Source of the DNA: Rhodamnia argentea
Taxonomy: Eukaryota; Streptophyta; Magnoliopsida; Myrtales; Myrtaceae
NCBI RefSeq assembly: GCF_020921035.1
Contig: NC_063150.1
Span: forward strand, 31,295,826-31,359,825
Reading direction: 5' to 3'
DNA length: 64,000 nucleotides
Shown: positions 32,240 to 43,100 of the stretch, piece after piece
Position numbering within the stretch: the first letter of the stretch is position 1
How the letters are laid out: every line of letters starts with the position of its first letter
The notes under the pieces: model-generated
Database searches by the model: none
The model's input: only the letters and a program-made list of their open reading frames with translations
What the model was told of the DNA's origin: nothing
Made by a program: the position numbers and the translations under genes

Positions 32240-33773
32240 AGAAGTGAAAAAAATAAGAAAGGAATCGCAAATTGTTCTCGTTCCCGTTCCCGTTTCAGTT
32301 TATTCATCCGAATCCTTCGTTCTCCTAGGGTTCACTTCCCTTCGGTTCCTCTGAAACTTCAGCTTCAGCCAATCTCTTCCTCGGTAAGACTCTCCAACCT
32401 TCGCGATCTTTTCATTGCTCATCGCTGGAAAAGATCACGAATTTTAGGGTTCTTCGTTCTTACTCTGTCTAGGTAGGAATAGTTTGGTATGAATGCTCTG
32501 AGACCGCCTCGTGTTCGTGTCTGAGAAGATTACAGTGACACCTCGCTTGTCTTTTGTGGGGGAAAGTTGAGGCATCCTCTGACACAGCTATTAGAACAAG
32601 AAATGTCGTGTGTGGACCTTTGTTTTTTATTTGATTTAACTGGAGATTGTTGGTATAGTTGATTATGTAACCGATTGCGACATATGGTGAAAGACTGTCG
32701 AAGTGTTTTATAGCTCGATTAATGTGAATTTTTAGACCAATTTTCATCTTATTTTCTGGGTTAACCTGGGGAAGACGTTTCACCATTCCTGGATTTCGTA
32801 GTCTGAATCAGGATTTCAAGCTTTGTATTGGTCTTTTGAGTTATTCCGGTGGATCGCAGAATCGGTTTCTATGTTCTGCTGCTTCTACTACTTTGAAGCT
32901 TTATATTTATCTTGTTTAGTTATTCTGGTGGATCTCAGAATCGGTTTCTGTGTTCTGCTGCTGCTTCTTCTTCTATCTCCATATTTGATCATCGGACTGT
33001 TTTTTTTTTTTTTTTTTGGGTTGATTGCATCAGGTCAGTTACGTATATTTCGTTGGGTCATTTAAATGTTATGGCGCTTCTCTGCTTATTTGAACAAAAA
33101 ACTGGCGCAATTGAGCTTGAGTATGTACTCGATTGAGTTCTACTTGAGTTTTGGGTGCTGAGTATGTGAATTGAGAGCTTAAGCTTAAATCTGGATTGGC
33201 TCACTTCAGCTCAATTACATCCTATTCTTGGTGGGATTCATTGTCGTTCTATACTGCAATTCACTCAAGACTGACCCTTTTTATACTCAATTGAATTGTA
33301 CTTGAGTTTTGGGTCCTGGGTATGTGAATTGAGAGCTTAAGCTTAAATCTAGATTGGCTCAACTCAGCTCAATACATCCTATTCCTGGCAGGATTCACTG
33401 TTGTTCTATACTGCTTTTCACTCAAGACTAATCCTTTTTATACCCATAGATGTCGTACATGCATGTTTTCTCTCGCCCGGATTCCCACATGTAGTGATGT
33501 CTGATATATGCAAGAATTTTTTATATTTTTTTTTTTGTACACATGCCTAAGCAAAATTTAAGATGAGGTTATTATGACCATGACATGCAGATGGCGGGAC
33601 CATTTGCATTCAGGAATCTCGCTCCCAAGACAAAGAACCTGGTCGTCGCGGGCGGTCTGACGGCATTCGTGTTTGGAGTGTACTTCTACACAATGAGAGC
33701 TGTCGGCGGTACGGATGAGCTCCAGACGGCCATCAATAAGCTTGAAGAGCAAAGAAGCAAGCAAGAAGCTTAG
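32240..33773 (+). CDS. COA3: COA3/CCDC56-like cytochrome c oxidase assembly factor
   Basis: The coding sequence is 33591-33773, 60 residues, in one exon directly behind a splice acceptor (GACATGCAG|ATG). A 5' UTR exon ends at about 32381 before GTAAGACT, giving a leader intron of about 1.2 kb; the feature starts at the approximate transcript start. The protein has AFRNLAPKTKNLVVAGGLTA, a single membrane span (about residues 17-35, VVAGGLTAFVFGVYFYTM), then a charged helical tail (AINKLEEQRSKQ). This layout matches the COA3/CCDC56 family, small inner mitochondrial membrane proteins that help stabilise COX1 during complex IV assembly. Function is by family resemblance only. An upstream ATG two codons earlier (33585) lies within the intron. 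The leader intron carries two tandem duplications (listed separately). Confidence 0.8.
32841..33000. repeat. Tandem duplication in the COA3 leader intron, period 89 bp
   Basis: The stretch TTATTCCGGTGGATCGCAGA, followed by ATCGGTTTCTATGTTCTGCT at 32841, recurs at 32930 as TTATTCTGGTGGATCTCAGA, followed by ATCGGTTTCTGTGTTCTGCT. Confidence 0.75.
33127..33442. repeat. Tandem duplication in the COA3 leader intron, period 158 bp
   Basis: Two copies start at 33127 and 33285. Shared blocks include TACTTGAGTTTTGGGT, TATGTGAATTGAGAGCTTAA, ATCCTATTC and TCACTCAAGACT. Copies differ by scattered substitutions, so the duplication is not very recent. Confidence 0.85.
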
Positions 33774-35407
33774 GCAGAGAAGTTGCCCAATGCTCGAGAC
33801 TGGACGCGGCTTTGACGGTGGCCAAACTATAATTTTGGATTTCCTGGACTCCACATGCGGCTTGCACGCTTTTTGATTCTGTTAATATATGCACACATAG
33901 TGATTGTCAAGTGCTGTGATAGTTGAATGGTCGATCCCGAATCAGGCAATGCTGGTGTTATGAGACGATCTTGCATTCAATATTTGCCCATCTCGGGCCC
34001 TAAACATGTAAACGCGCATGGCAAAATTCATTAGAAATTGAACTTCTAATCACTTCAATTTATAAATACAAAGCCTGAGCGCGAAATTACTATGCATGGT
34101 TCTATGATTCTACAATTGGCATTTTTCATAAGCTCATAAATGAACCGCACTTGATAATGACTCTTAGCAATGCTGCTAGAAGGAGTGTAGGCGAGAGGGA
34201 GCCTCGACAATGGGTTCACCTTATTTACCCACGCCCAGGAATGGGACGGGCCTGTCCTGGGCGTTCTTGATTCTAGGGTGGCCGCATGAAGCCCTGGAAT
34301 TAGGGTGCTTAGGGCGCTGCATTGGTTTCCATAAGATGGACACAGCAAATAGGATGGACCAGTCCTAGGTTTGAAACATTGGTTTACATAGAAAGCTGCG
34401 AGGGTTTCCTAAGATTTGTGTGCACGGTGTAATCTAGCGTGCCCTAAATTATTTTTATCGTAGATCAACACAACGTATCGATTTCTCAGCACTTGTTATC
34501 AGAGTCGCATGTCGGTCTGCAGTGCGTCTGCATCCATCGGTCGGGATGTATATAGTCCACACTTTTGATAGGAATCTGTAAATTACCCTGGAAATCAATG
34601 ACTGAATAATTGGATTTAGGTGCCGGATGTACAGCGAAGCATGAGCGAATCTGCGTATTTTTTTTCAACGTAATGCAGAGACTGAAAATCTCTCCGGTGT
34701 TGTTTTGATTGGCAATGCGTACAGGACAGAAGTCAAATGTCAAAAAGTCAAAAGAAGAAGAAGAAGATCCCAAACGATCCCAAAGAGAGCGACGCTATCT
34801 AAGACGAGAAAATATTAGGTGGAGCGCCAACACATCTATGAACCACTCTACTAATAATTAATTAACACATGTCATATGGGGCCCACATTTCCGATTTTTC
34901 AGAATTGCACTGTTCACTGATCTTTTCTTTTCCCTAAACACCCCTTACTTCATCTTCACATCCCCAACAAAATCGCCAGCCGAGTCGCGGTTGAAGCGAC
35001 CTCGCGCTCGTCTGCGGCCGGCAGCGACGGAGACGCGGGCTGAGCCGCCCAGATCGCGGGCGGCGAGGACGCTGCGGCGGCTAGGCGGAGGCGGCAGTCA
35101 AGTTCTCTGCTCACGAGCTCCCCTCCTTGAACTCTCTCCCTATTCTCTGTTATTCTCTGGGTTTCAACCACCCACCCACAAAACAGACTTCTGCCATTTC
35201 CTTTCTCGGTCAATCGCCCAAAACTGAGCTCCTCCCGTTTCTCTCGCTGCCTTTTTTTTTTCCTCAGTAGAGAACCCCCCACTGACCTTGGTAGAGGGGA
35301 GCTCATTCAAAAAGAAAACAAAACAGCTATCCATTTTAGGGAATTTGGGAAAGTTTGCGCAAGGCAAACGACAAGTCATGTGGTGGTGGTGATAGGACCC
35401 CACACTT
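33774..35407. other. Intergenic, no gene recognised
   Basis: 3' flank of the COA3-like gene followed by unassigned DNA. A GC-rich block at 34980-35110 opens long frames on both strands, but these have no domain features and no consistent splice partners. Confidence 0.45.
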
Positions 35408-35680
35408 TCAGGCCGAGTACTTGAAATCTCGACCCACTTTAGACACCGAATCGAAGGGAATCGAGAGGCCGTCGACAACGGCGAAGACCAAGGAGACGGC
35501 GCCTCCGTGAGACTCAGCCATGGCGGTGCCGTCTCGGAAGAGGATGTCGTGGCAGTAATTCCCGGCGACGAGACCGCGGGGGATTGAGAAGGCATGGTCG
35601 AGTCTCTCACCGTGAGGAGCTTGTGGGGCCAAGAGAGAGAAAAGATTGAAGGAGCATGAGAACTTTGGGGAAAAATCCAA
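35408..35680 (-). pseudogene. Unrecognised coding-like fragment next to an inverted-repeat element
   Basis: The minus strand has a gene-like open stretch: LLAPQAPHGERLDHAFSIPR, then GLVAGNYCHDILFRDGTAMA, then a hydrophobic segment VSLVFAVVDGLSIPF. I do not recognise the family. The first few codons of the open frame lie inside the terminal repeat of the element at 35668-36358, so any original gene would have been cut there. No start codon, splice sites or continuation were identified. It may be a broken exon or chance. Confidence 0.3.
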
Positions 35681-36358
35681 AAAAGGGTTCGAAGTCCTTT
35701 TATTTTTTCAAATAAGAGCATCAAATGAACGTTGTTTTAAAAAAAGGCTCGAAGTTCTCATGTTTTTTCAAATAAGAGATTCAAGTGAACACTATTTCAA
35801 ATAAGAAATTGAACCGATCACAAAATATCAAAAAAAGGCTTGATTTTGATTTAAGGACATTTTAGTCTTTTTACTTATTTAATTTTTTTTTTATTATATT
35901 TTTGTTATCTGTTTTCTCCAAGGAAAAAAGAAAAAAGGAAGAAAGTGGACGTTCATAGGCTACCCCTCCCGCCTGTGGCCACCGCCCCATCGCCGGAGGG
36001 TGGTAGGCGACAAAGGCCGGCAAGGTCGCCGGCGCCTTGGCGAGGGCCGGCGACCCAGGTGACCGGCGGGGTCGCCGACCCCACACTAGCGGTGGGCCGG
36101 CGGCCACGGGCGGGAGGGGCGACCCTCCCGCTTTGTGCGTGGCTTTTTATAATTAGAAAAAAAATGAATAAAAAAATTAAAATGTGAAATGACGAAAACG
36201 CCTTTCAGGCCAAATCCTTTTTTGAAACATTATGATCATTTCGGACCCTTAATTGAAAAGTACTATGTTACTTTGAGCCTTTATTTGAAATATAATTCAT
36301 TTTTAGTCCTTATTTAAAAAAATAAAAGGACTTCGGGCCTTTTTTTTGGATTTTTTCC
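35668..36358. mobile_element. Inverted-repeat element family 5 (about 690 bp, GC-rich core)
   Basis: The left end GGGAAAAATCCAAAAAAGGG with TTCGAAGTCCTTTTATTTT is inverted at the right end (GGAAAAAATCC, poly(A), GGCCCGAAGTCCTTTTATTTT). Arms of TTTTCAAATAAGAG type enclose a core at about 35945-36140 rich in GCCGGCGA and GGGCCGGCGACC words. It is related in layout and words (CAAATAAAGGCTCGAAGT) to the nested element at 20179. The flanks AACTTTGG / AACTGTGA are only partly alike. Confidence 0.75.
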
Positions 36359-36690
36359 AACTGTGATCTAGTAACCATCATGAGTGAAGAGGGAAAGGAA
36401 AATAGGAGGGTTGACGGAGGGTCCATGGGAGGAGGCCGACAAGAAGAGAACAGAGATTAGAAGAGAGAGATCAGAGGGCGGCGAGGAGAGATTTTGCAGA
36501 AACTTTGGAGAGAGAAGGTGGGTCGTGGGGGTGTTTATGGAAGGGAAACGGTGAGTGAAAAACAGATTTTAGAAAAATCTGAAACGTGGGGCTTATTGGA
36601 CACGTGTCGAATTTTGAGTGAATCTTCCTCGTAGATGTGTTGGCGCTCCAAAAGCACATAATATTTTCTCACCGACGCTGAGGAGCGCGT
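36359..36690 (+). promoter_or_regulatory. Upstream region of the phosphoglycerate mutase-like gene
   Basis: No gene. About 330 bp between the family-5 element and the gene. A TATAAAT at 36694-36700 lies about 100 bp before the preferred start codon and is the best core promoter candidate. Confidence 0.45.
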
Positions 36691-36798
36691 ATGTATAAAT
36701 TTCACTCGCAAGCGGAAGGGAACCATCGCCATCAATTCATCATCCCTCGCACGTTCGATCGCACGAAGACGGAAAACAGCCGGCGGAACGCAGACGCG

Positions 36799-37786
36799 AT
36801 GGTGCACCCGCAGCACAGCTCGCTGCTCCCGAAGCGCATAATCCTCGTCCGCCACGGCGAGTCGGAGGGCAACCTCTCGGAGTCGGCCTACACCACCACC
36901 CCGGACAACAAGATCCCCCTCACCCCGCAGGGGATCGCGCAGGCCCGCCTCGCCGGCCATCAGCTCCGCTCCCTGATCTCCGGCGGGGGGAGTGCAGCGG
37001 ACTGGCGCGTCTACTTCTACGTGTCGCCGTACGAGCGGACCCGGTCGACGCTCCGCGAGATCGGGCGGTCGTTCAGCCGGGGCAGGGTGATCGGGGTGAG
37101 GGAGGAGTGCCGGATTCGAGAGCAGGACTTTGGGAATTTCCAGGTGGAAGAGAGGATGAGGGTGGTGAAGGAGGCCAGAGAGCGGTTCGGCCGGTTCTTC
37201 TTCCGGTTCCCAGAGGGCGAGTCGGCGGCCGATGTGTTCGATCGCGTTTCCAGTGAGTTCTTTTGTCATCCTTCGGTCTTCATTTGCACGTCATGGTTTT
37301 TATATTTTCGCTCAATGGGATTTCATGTGAATGCTGCGTGTTGAGTGAAGACTGGCTTGAATTCGATCATTCGACTTTGCTTCGTTACTGGTTTCGTGTG
37401 CGGATGAACCACGAGAGATGTTGGCAACAGAAATACGCTCGAGGAATGAATTGGTTGTGGCTGGCTTACCAAATCATACTTGATCATTTGTTCTTGTTGT
37501 TGGTCAGAGAAGTCTGCTGTTTGTCGAATTTTGCTTGAGTATATGCTCTTGCTCAATTTGCCAAATTAGCTGACTGAGCGAGCTCCATAAATGGAAAAAT
37601 TAAACGAGAGGTTAGAATTTCGTGAAGGGCCGAGTTTGGATTGTTGAAGCTCGACTCATTGCAATGAGACTCACATATTTTTTAGAATCCATGCTCTGCA
37701 ACTGTTCCTGGTGAGAGCTCCTCTTGATCTTGCCTAAATGGTTTCTGGCTAGCTTCTTTTGACTGAATGGATTCTTCTTACCAGGG

Positions 37787-37818
<32 letters not shown>

Positions 37819-39149
37819 CGTACTTTGTCAACAATGCTTGGGTAGGCTTTCCGAGGAGCAAAGAAATCCTATTCGAAAATTTGACAGGGGACTCTTAATT
37901 TAGTCAACAAGTTGTCTCAAAGCTGCATTTTCAGCCTGCCCAGAAGATTGATTTATCTGCAGTTAATTCAGAAAGATTAGGCTTTATTACTTTGCTGCTG
38001 GTTTCACCAGCTAATCTACAAGTATTGGTTTTTGTCTGATCCTCTGAATGATGTACTTTAAAATTCCAAGAGCTTGAATTGTTTCCTTAGTGTGCAGAAA
38101 AGAGAATGCAAACATATGGTCATCCAGCTTTGGGATTACTGCAGTTTGAGGGTATAGCTTATCATCGATGCGAAATCTCTGCACATAGCATTGAACCTGT
38201 CTCGCTTAATGTCTTTCGGGCCAGACCAAGTATTTTGGTTCATGAGTAAAGTTGAAGGTAGAATCTTCGAGGGTGAAAAAATATCTTGATGACTGGCATT
38301 CACATTGCTCGGTCACATCATAAGCTTACCTATGCTTTTTATGTCGACGATGTGCTTTACCAATACAATGTTCGGTATGGTGAATTAAATATTTCATGGA
38401 AGTTTCGTACTAATCCTATGGAAGATGAGAAAGGAATAACATGGGACTGCTGAGGTGACAAAATGGTTATAAGTATTTTGACTCGGCTAGTATTCTAACA
38501 GTAACTTGCAGTGATTGGTTGTTCTGTGGTTATCAGGGAGGTAAGGTAAGCTGACAGACGAATATGCAGCTTTCATTTATTTTTTAGTGTGATGTAGAGT
38601 GCTCTTTTTTGATGTTCTACCCCAAGAGGGGCAGCCAAATAAGCTTCGTGGAGTCTCGTTCATACAAAGTTCTGGTTTTTTTACTGTGCATTCGATACTG
38701 CAGAACTGCAGTTAAGAAGCATGTAAAATTCTGCAGGTTTTCTGGAATCGTTATGGAGAGACATCGATATGAACAGGCTTCACATTGATCCTTCTCACGA
38801 TCTGAATCTCATCATAATATCTCACGGATTGGCATCGCGTGTCTTCCTCATGAAATGGTTTAAGTGGACGGTTGAGCAATTCGAGCATCTCAACAATCTA
38901 GAGAATTGTGAGTTCCGTGTGATGCAGTTGGGGGACGGCGGAGAGTACAGCCTTGCCATCCATCACACAGAGGAAGAATTACGCAAGTGGGGCCTTTCCT
39001 CAGAGATGATTGCAGATCAGAAATGGCGAGCTGATGCGAGGAGGGGTGAATGGAACGAACACTGCCCTTGGTACCTCGACGCCTTTTTCGATGTATTCGC
39101 GGAATCGGATGATAATGCAGGAGAAGGGGATGATTATGCATGCGCATAG
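36799..39149 (+). CDS. Phosphoglycerate mutase-like protein (AT74-type, histidine phosphatase fold)
   Basis: Two exons, 36799-37252 and 38737-39149, joined by a 1.48-kb phase-1 intron (CCA|GTGAGT ... CTGCAG|GTTT), give 288 residues. The histidine phosphatase signature LVRHGESEGN places the nucleophile at His19. Arg in SPYERTRST, Glu in REECRIREQDFGNF and the second His in IIISHG (His181) complete the active-site set. Plants have several such proteins with unknown substrates; glycolytic mutase activity should not be assumed. The C-terminus has family motifs NCEFRVMQLG and ADQKWRADARRGEWNEHCPW and an acidic tail. An in-frame ATG at 36691 overlaps the probable TATA box, so I prefer the ATG at 36799, which follows a purine-rich leader. 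The intron holds a (GA)n run near 37787. Confidence 0.92.
37787..37814. repeat. (GA)n microsatellite in intron
   Basis: About 13 GA units inside the phosphoglycerate mutase-like gene intron. Confidence 0.9.
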
Positions 39150-40126
39150 GTGCTGCTAACAATTGGGTCCATTCCAATTTGACGTGGCCGATGGTAATCC
39201 GATCTAATAATTCTCTTTTCTTGAAAATATTTTGACATTTTAGCATGGAAGCCGTGTAACCTTTCACATTTGCATTCGGCCTTGTGATCATGGTAAATAT
39301 GATAGAAGATGGAGACAGACGCAAAACATTTAATTAACTGGCAGTGATTGAGAAATACCATTGACTATTCTTTTCTTTTCTGTTTCGCTACTTACAAGCG
39401 TCCATTTGATTGCTACTTTACAGGTTAAACGCGAGAGCCGGTGAAATCGCAAGGCATTAGCAATTTAGCACAATGATGCAATCTTGGAGCATACGCAAAA
39501 GATGCAGAAGATTACAGTGTTGGAGGTCAGAACTTGGGAAACAGGAAGATCAAGGGCTGCAATAACTTGCCGGGACCTGAGTATGAAAGAGTCCACCCAG
39601 AGGAAGATGGAACGCCAGCAAGAGGACACTCGACAATAGAACTTAGAAGACATGCCTCTCATTGCAGGCTGTAAAGAACTTAATGCAAATTTTGTAAGTC
39701 GAGCTACTGCGAATTGCTTGCAATTTATGCATATATCCAATTCAACTCAGAATCTTACCCATAATCGGGCTCAAACAGTTCAGAGGAAGTTCAAAATAAC
39801 TTGAAATTACCACTTGGTAAAGCTTACAAAGAACCAACATCCCACTAAGACCTTCTCAGGTCCTTATGTCATGTCAAGTTAAGATACGTTAGGTCAGATT
39901 GTTTTCACTGACCCTGCACCTGACTTTTGCCAACAAATTGGAACACGTATAATCCCCTCAATTGCCTCCTCGATTCAAGAATCTTCAATTGGAATCTAAA
40001 GCGGAATTTCCATATTCAATGGGGTGTCAGAACTTGTTCGGAGGTCTTGTGAGCAAGCATCAGTCACTGTCAGTTATCGGAATGAATAACAATAGAACAC
40101 AAGCTGAAATCCACGCTTCTCAATTC
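39150..40126. other. Intergenic between two convergent genes
   Basis: Shared 3' side of the phosphoglycerate mutase-like gene (+) and glutathione synthetase (-). No coding or structural feature was seen beyond presumed 3' UTRs. Confidence 0.5.
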
Positions 40127-43100
40127 TCAAGTCAAGTATAAGCTATCCAGAACTGCGAATCCAGCAGCAACTCCACCTTCATTTGATGACGATGTCTTTG
40201 TTCTCATTAAATAACCACACTGTTCGTTTACGATGAGATTCTCTTTGTTCCTGTTAAGATGAATCTCGGATTACCATGAGCACGTCCAATGCATTTACAA
40301 ACATCGTCATTGAATTCACTAGTGCTAAAACATGTAAACAACTGCAAATATTAAATTCCAAGTCAACGATCCCATTTGACCAGAGATAACGTCCATCAAA
40401 CCAGTGACGGACATGGAGTAACATCAGATAATTACCTCAAATAAGCACCATATACCCCAAGTTCTGACACGGCGTGATCTTTATAACAAATGCCATCACG
40501 AATGAGAGTTGTGGGAGAAATGGTCGGAAAAATTCTTTGCATAAGGATGTAGGCAGCATCCTCCTCAGTCCCTTCACGTTGCAGCCTCAAGAGGGTTTCT
40601 CTCACATTGCCATCGTAGATGTTGTTCCCTAAAGAGAGAAATGACTTCATTTTATAAAGCAGATAGCACGGCTCATAACAAAGCAATCCTTAAATAATAG
40701 TCAAGGTGAGAGATGATTACCTCCCCCTTCCCTCTGGGGCTTCATGACAAATAGCTCAGGGCTTTCAATTGCTTTACCAATGATATCAGGGTCTTCTAAG
40801 CTCCATAGCCCTGCGAAGCATTTCCGGACCTTGGCAATGTCTTCTTTGTTGTCAAGGAACCTGATATATGCACCAAACGATGAAGTCTTATAAGCGAATA
40901 AACACGAAGTAGATAGAGCCTATTCAACACTGCATCTTCTCCTGTAATTCAATTGACTACTAAGGTTCTCATTGATATGTTATCGAAGCTGATTGGTAAG
41001 ACATAGGAAAAGAGCTAAAATGGCCATTTGGTATTAAAATAGTCCTTCATTTGCTGCCCTGAGTGCCATTGATCACATCTCAGCTTCAGATTCAATTGAA
41101 CATCATCACATCAACTATATACATATGTACATATATATGCACGTGTGCAGCAGTGTTTTTCTAGGAACACTACGACTCATGTATAAACCACAGAGGATAA
41201 AGAAACACGATCTTTAGAACAAAATATATCACCTTTCAAGTACATTAGGTTTTGCAAGTTCTTGCTGAATCTTTTTGGTGCCTGCTAAATGATAAGATAT
41301 CGATGGGCACTTAATAGCAGCCGACTCTTCCATGAGTAGCCTGGCTCTCCACTCCTACAACACAGCAAGAAACAAAACTCAAGTCAAATCTTTCAAGCAT
41401 CAACCCAGAGCTTCAGATTTCCGCATGACTTACTATTATATAAAGTAGGGTTTTAAAGTAGTACTATTTTTTCCGACAAAAAAAAAAAAGTACTGCTATT
41501 TTGACACTTAACCACTTCTTAAGCTAGGTTTGGTGAAGAATGGATTTCTTATTTCCTTTTTTCGGTTTCTTTCCTTTCCCTTTGTTTACTTATTCTTTGG
41601 GTAATCATGTATTTCCCCTCCACCTGAGAAACTTTTTTGATTATATTTTCAAGGTCAGTTTTGGCAATAACCGATTGGACATACTTCGTTACTTGGAGAA
41701 AATGCCATGATTAAATTGTTTATTAATCTCTTATGTTGCTTAAGATATATGTTTTGACCATGAAGCAATTGTTTAACTAAGGTTGGCTTACTAATGTTCA
41801 CATGTCCTTTATCAAGCAGTGTTCACTGAGGGGAGTCTCATAGAATTATGATGGTAACGAGTGAGTCCTAACAATCAAAATGCGCAGGAAAAAGAGAAAC
41901 AAAATATAATCTTAAATCTAGTAGAAATAATCAACTTGCATTATTCATTTACAACAATACTAATAACTATTCATTTCAATCATCAAAACATATGAAGGAA
42001 AATATTTATGAAATATAGAGTATGGTTGCGGTCAATATAACATTGATGAGAAAAAAAAAGCCCGCTGCAAAACGCGGCCTTTTTCAATATATAGTACTTA
42101 AACATATCAGTAAAGAAGTATCTGGTAAAGCTCAAAGCAGGGAGAAAAAGTTTCTGAAAATTAATCACAGCCACAGTCAATATTACAAGAAAGACAGTCT
42201 CTTCTCAGTTGCTATTAGCTAATAATTACAACGATGCTTAGGGAAGTACCGATTCTGAAGGATAATCATTTGGGGTATAACCAGCTCTAAAATAAATAAC
42301 TGCTACAGGGACTCCACCTCTGCACCAGCAAAGCTTAATATTTAAGTGAAACATGCATGAAAAGCCACATTTCAAAGAGACAAATAGAAATATGAACCAC
42401 CACATACACAAGTAACGTGCCATCAGGCTGAAGTTTCGCCTCTGCATCAATTTCTGCTAAGGTCTTTCGAATAGACCTCACATTATGTGTGTTATAAAGC
42501 TAAGGAAGCATCTAAAGAAAATTATGGACTTGACGAGAATGAAGGACAGAAATAGAGAACTTTATAGTTTAGAAAGCAAATCTTTGGACACTGAGCATCA
42601 AAGCAGATAGATGTAAAATACGAGGAAAGATTTCAGAGAGCGAGATAGAGAGACATAATCACAGATTTAACCTACCCTTCTGATATCTCAAACAAAACAC
42701 TAGTTAAAATTACTGACAGGGTACACAGATATAGAAGGATATCTTTCCCTCAAGACAGAGCAAAGCCAGTGCTGGTCGTACATATTTCGTTCCTCCATCT
42801 GAACCACAACTAGAACAGCGGCCCTGTTACAAGTAATCAATTGAAATCAGGTCTTAATGAACTGAACTCCACATATGCAGACCTAGCAATTAAAAAAAGA
42901 AAAAAGGACGGCCATAATTATCTTGCAGTTCTCACTTCGGGTTATTGAACTCAATCCAAGCTTTGGCCAAGGCCTCTGCATAACGACTCACAGCAGCATT
43001 GGCAGGAATCCTCCTGGGATCTAACCCAAGAGTTTCTCCATAATGGTTGAGCAAGGACCTGTGTCATCACCACCTGACGTTAAGATCAAGCTTTTGGTTT

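Noticed and set aside
35164..35724. 186-codon minus-strand ORF
   Set aside because: It crosses unrelated sequence including the family-5 terminal repeat, has no family features, and is overlapped by the more protein-like frame at 35408-35680.
36535..37269. 244-codon minus-strand ORF opposite the phosphoglycerate mutase-like exon 1
   Set aside because: It is the shadow of a GC-rich coding exon whose sense frame has clear catalytic motifs.
38890..39324. 144-codon minus-strand ORF
   Set aside because: Shadow of exon 2 of the phosphoglycerate mutase-like gene.
42489..42742. GT-AG model for GSH2 intron 6
   Set aside because: It stays in frame but inserts nine residues where the family has none, and leaves the near-perfect AT-AC 5' splice consensus unexplained.
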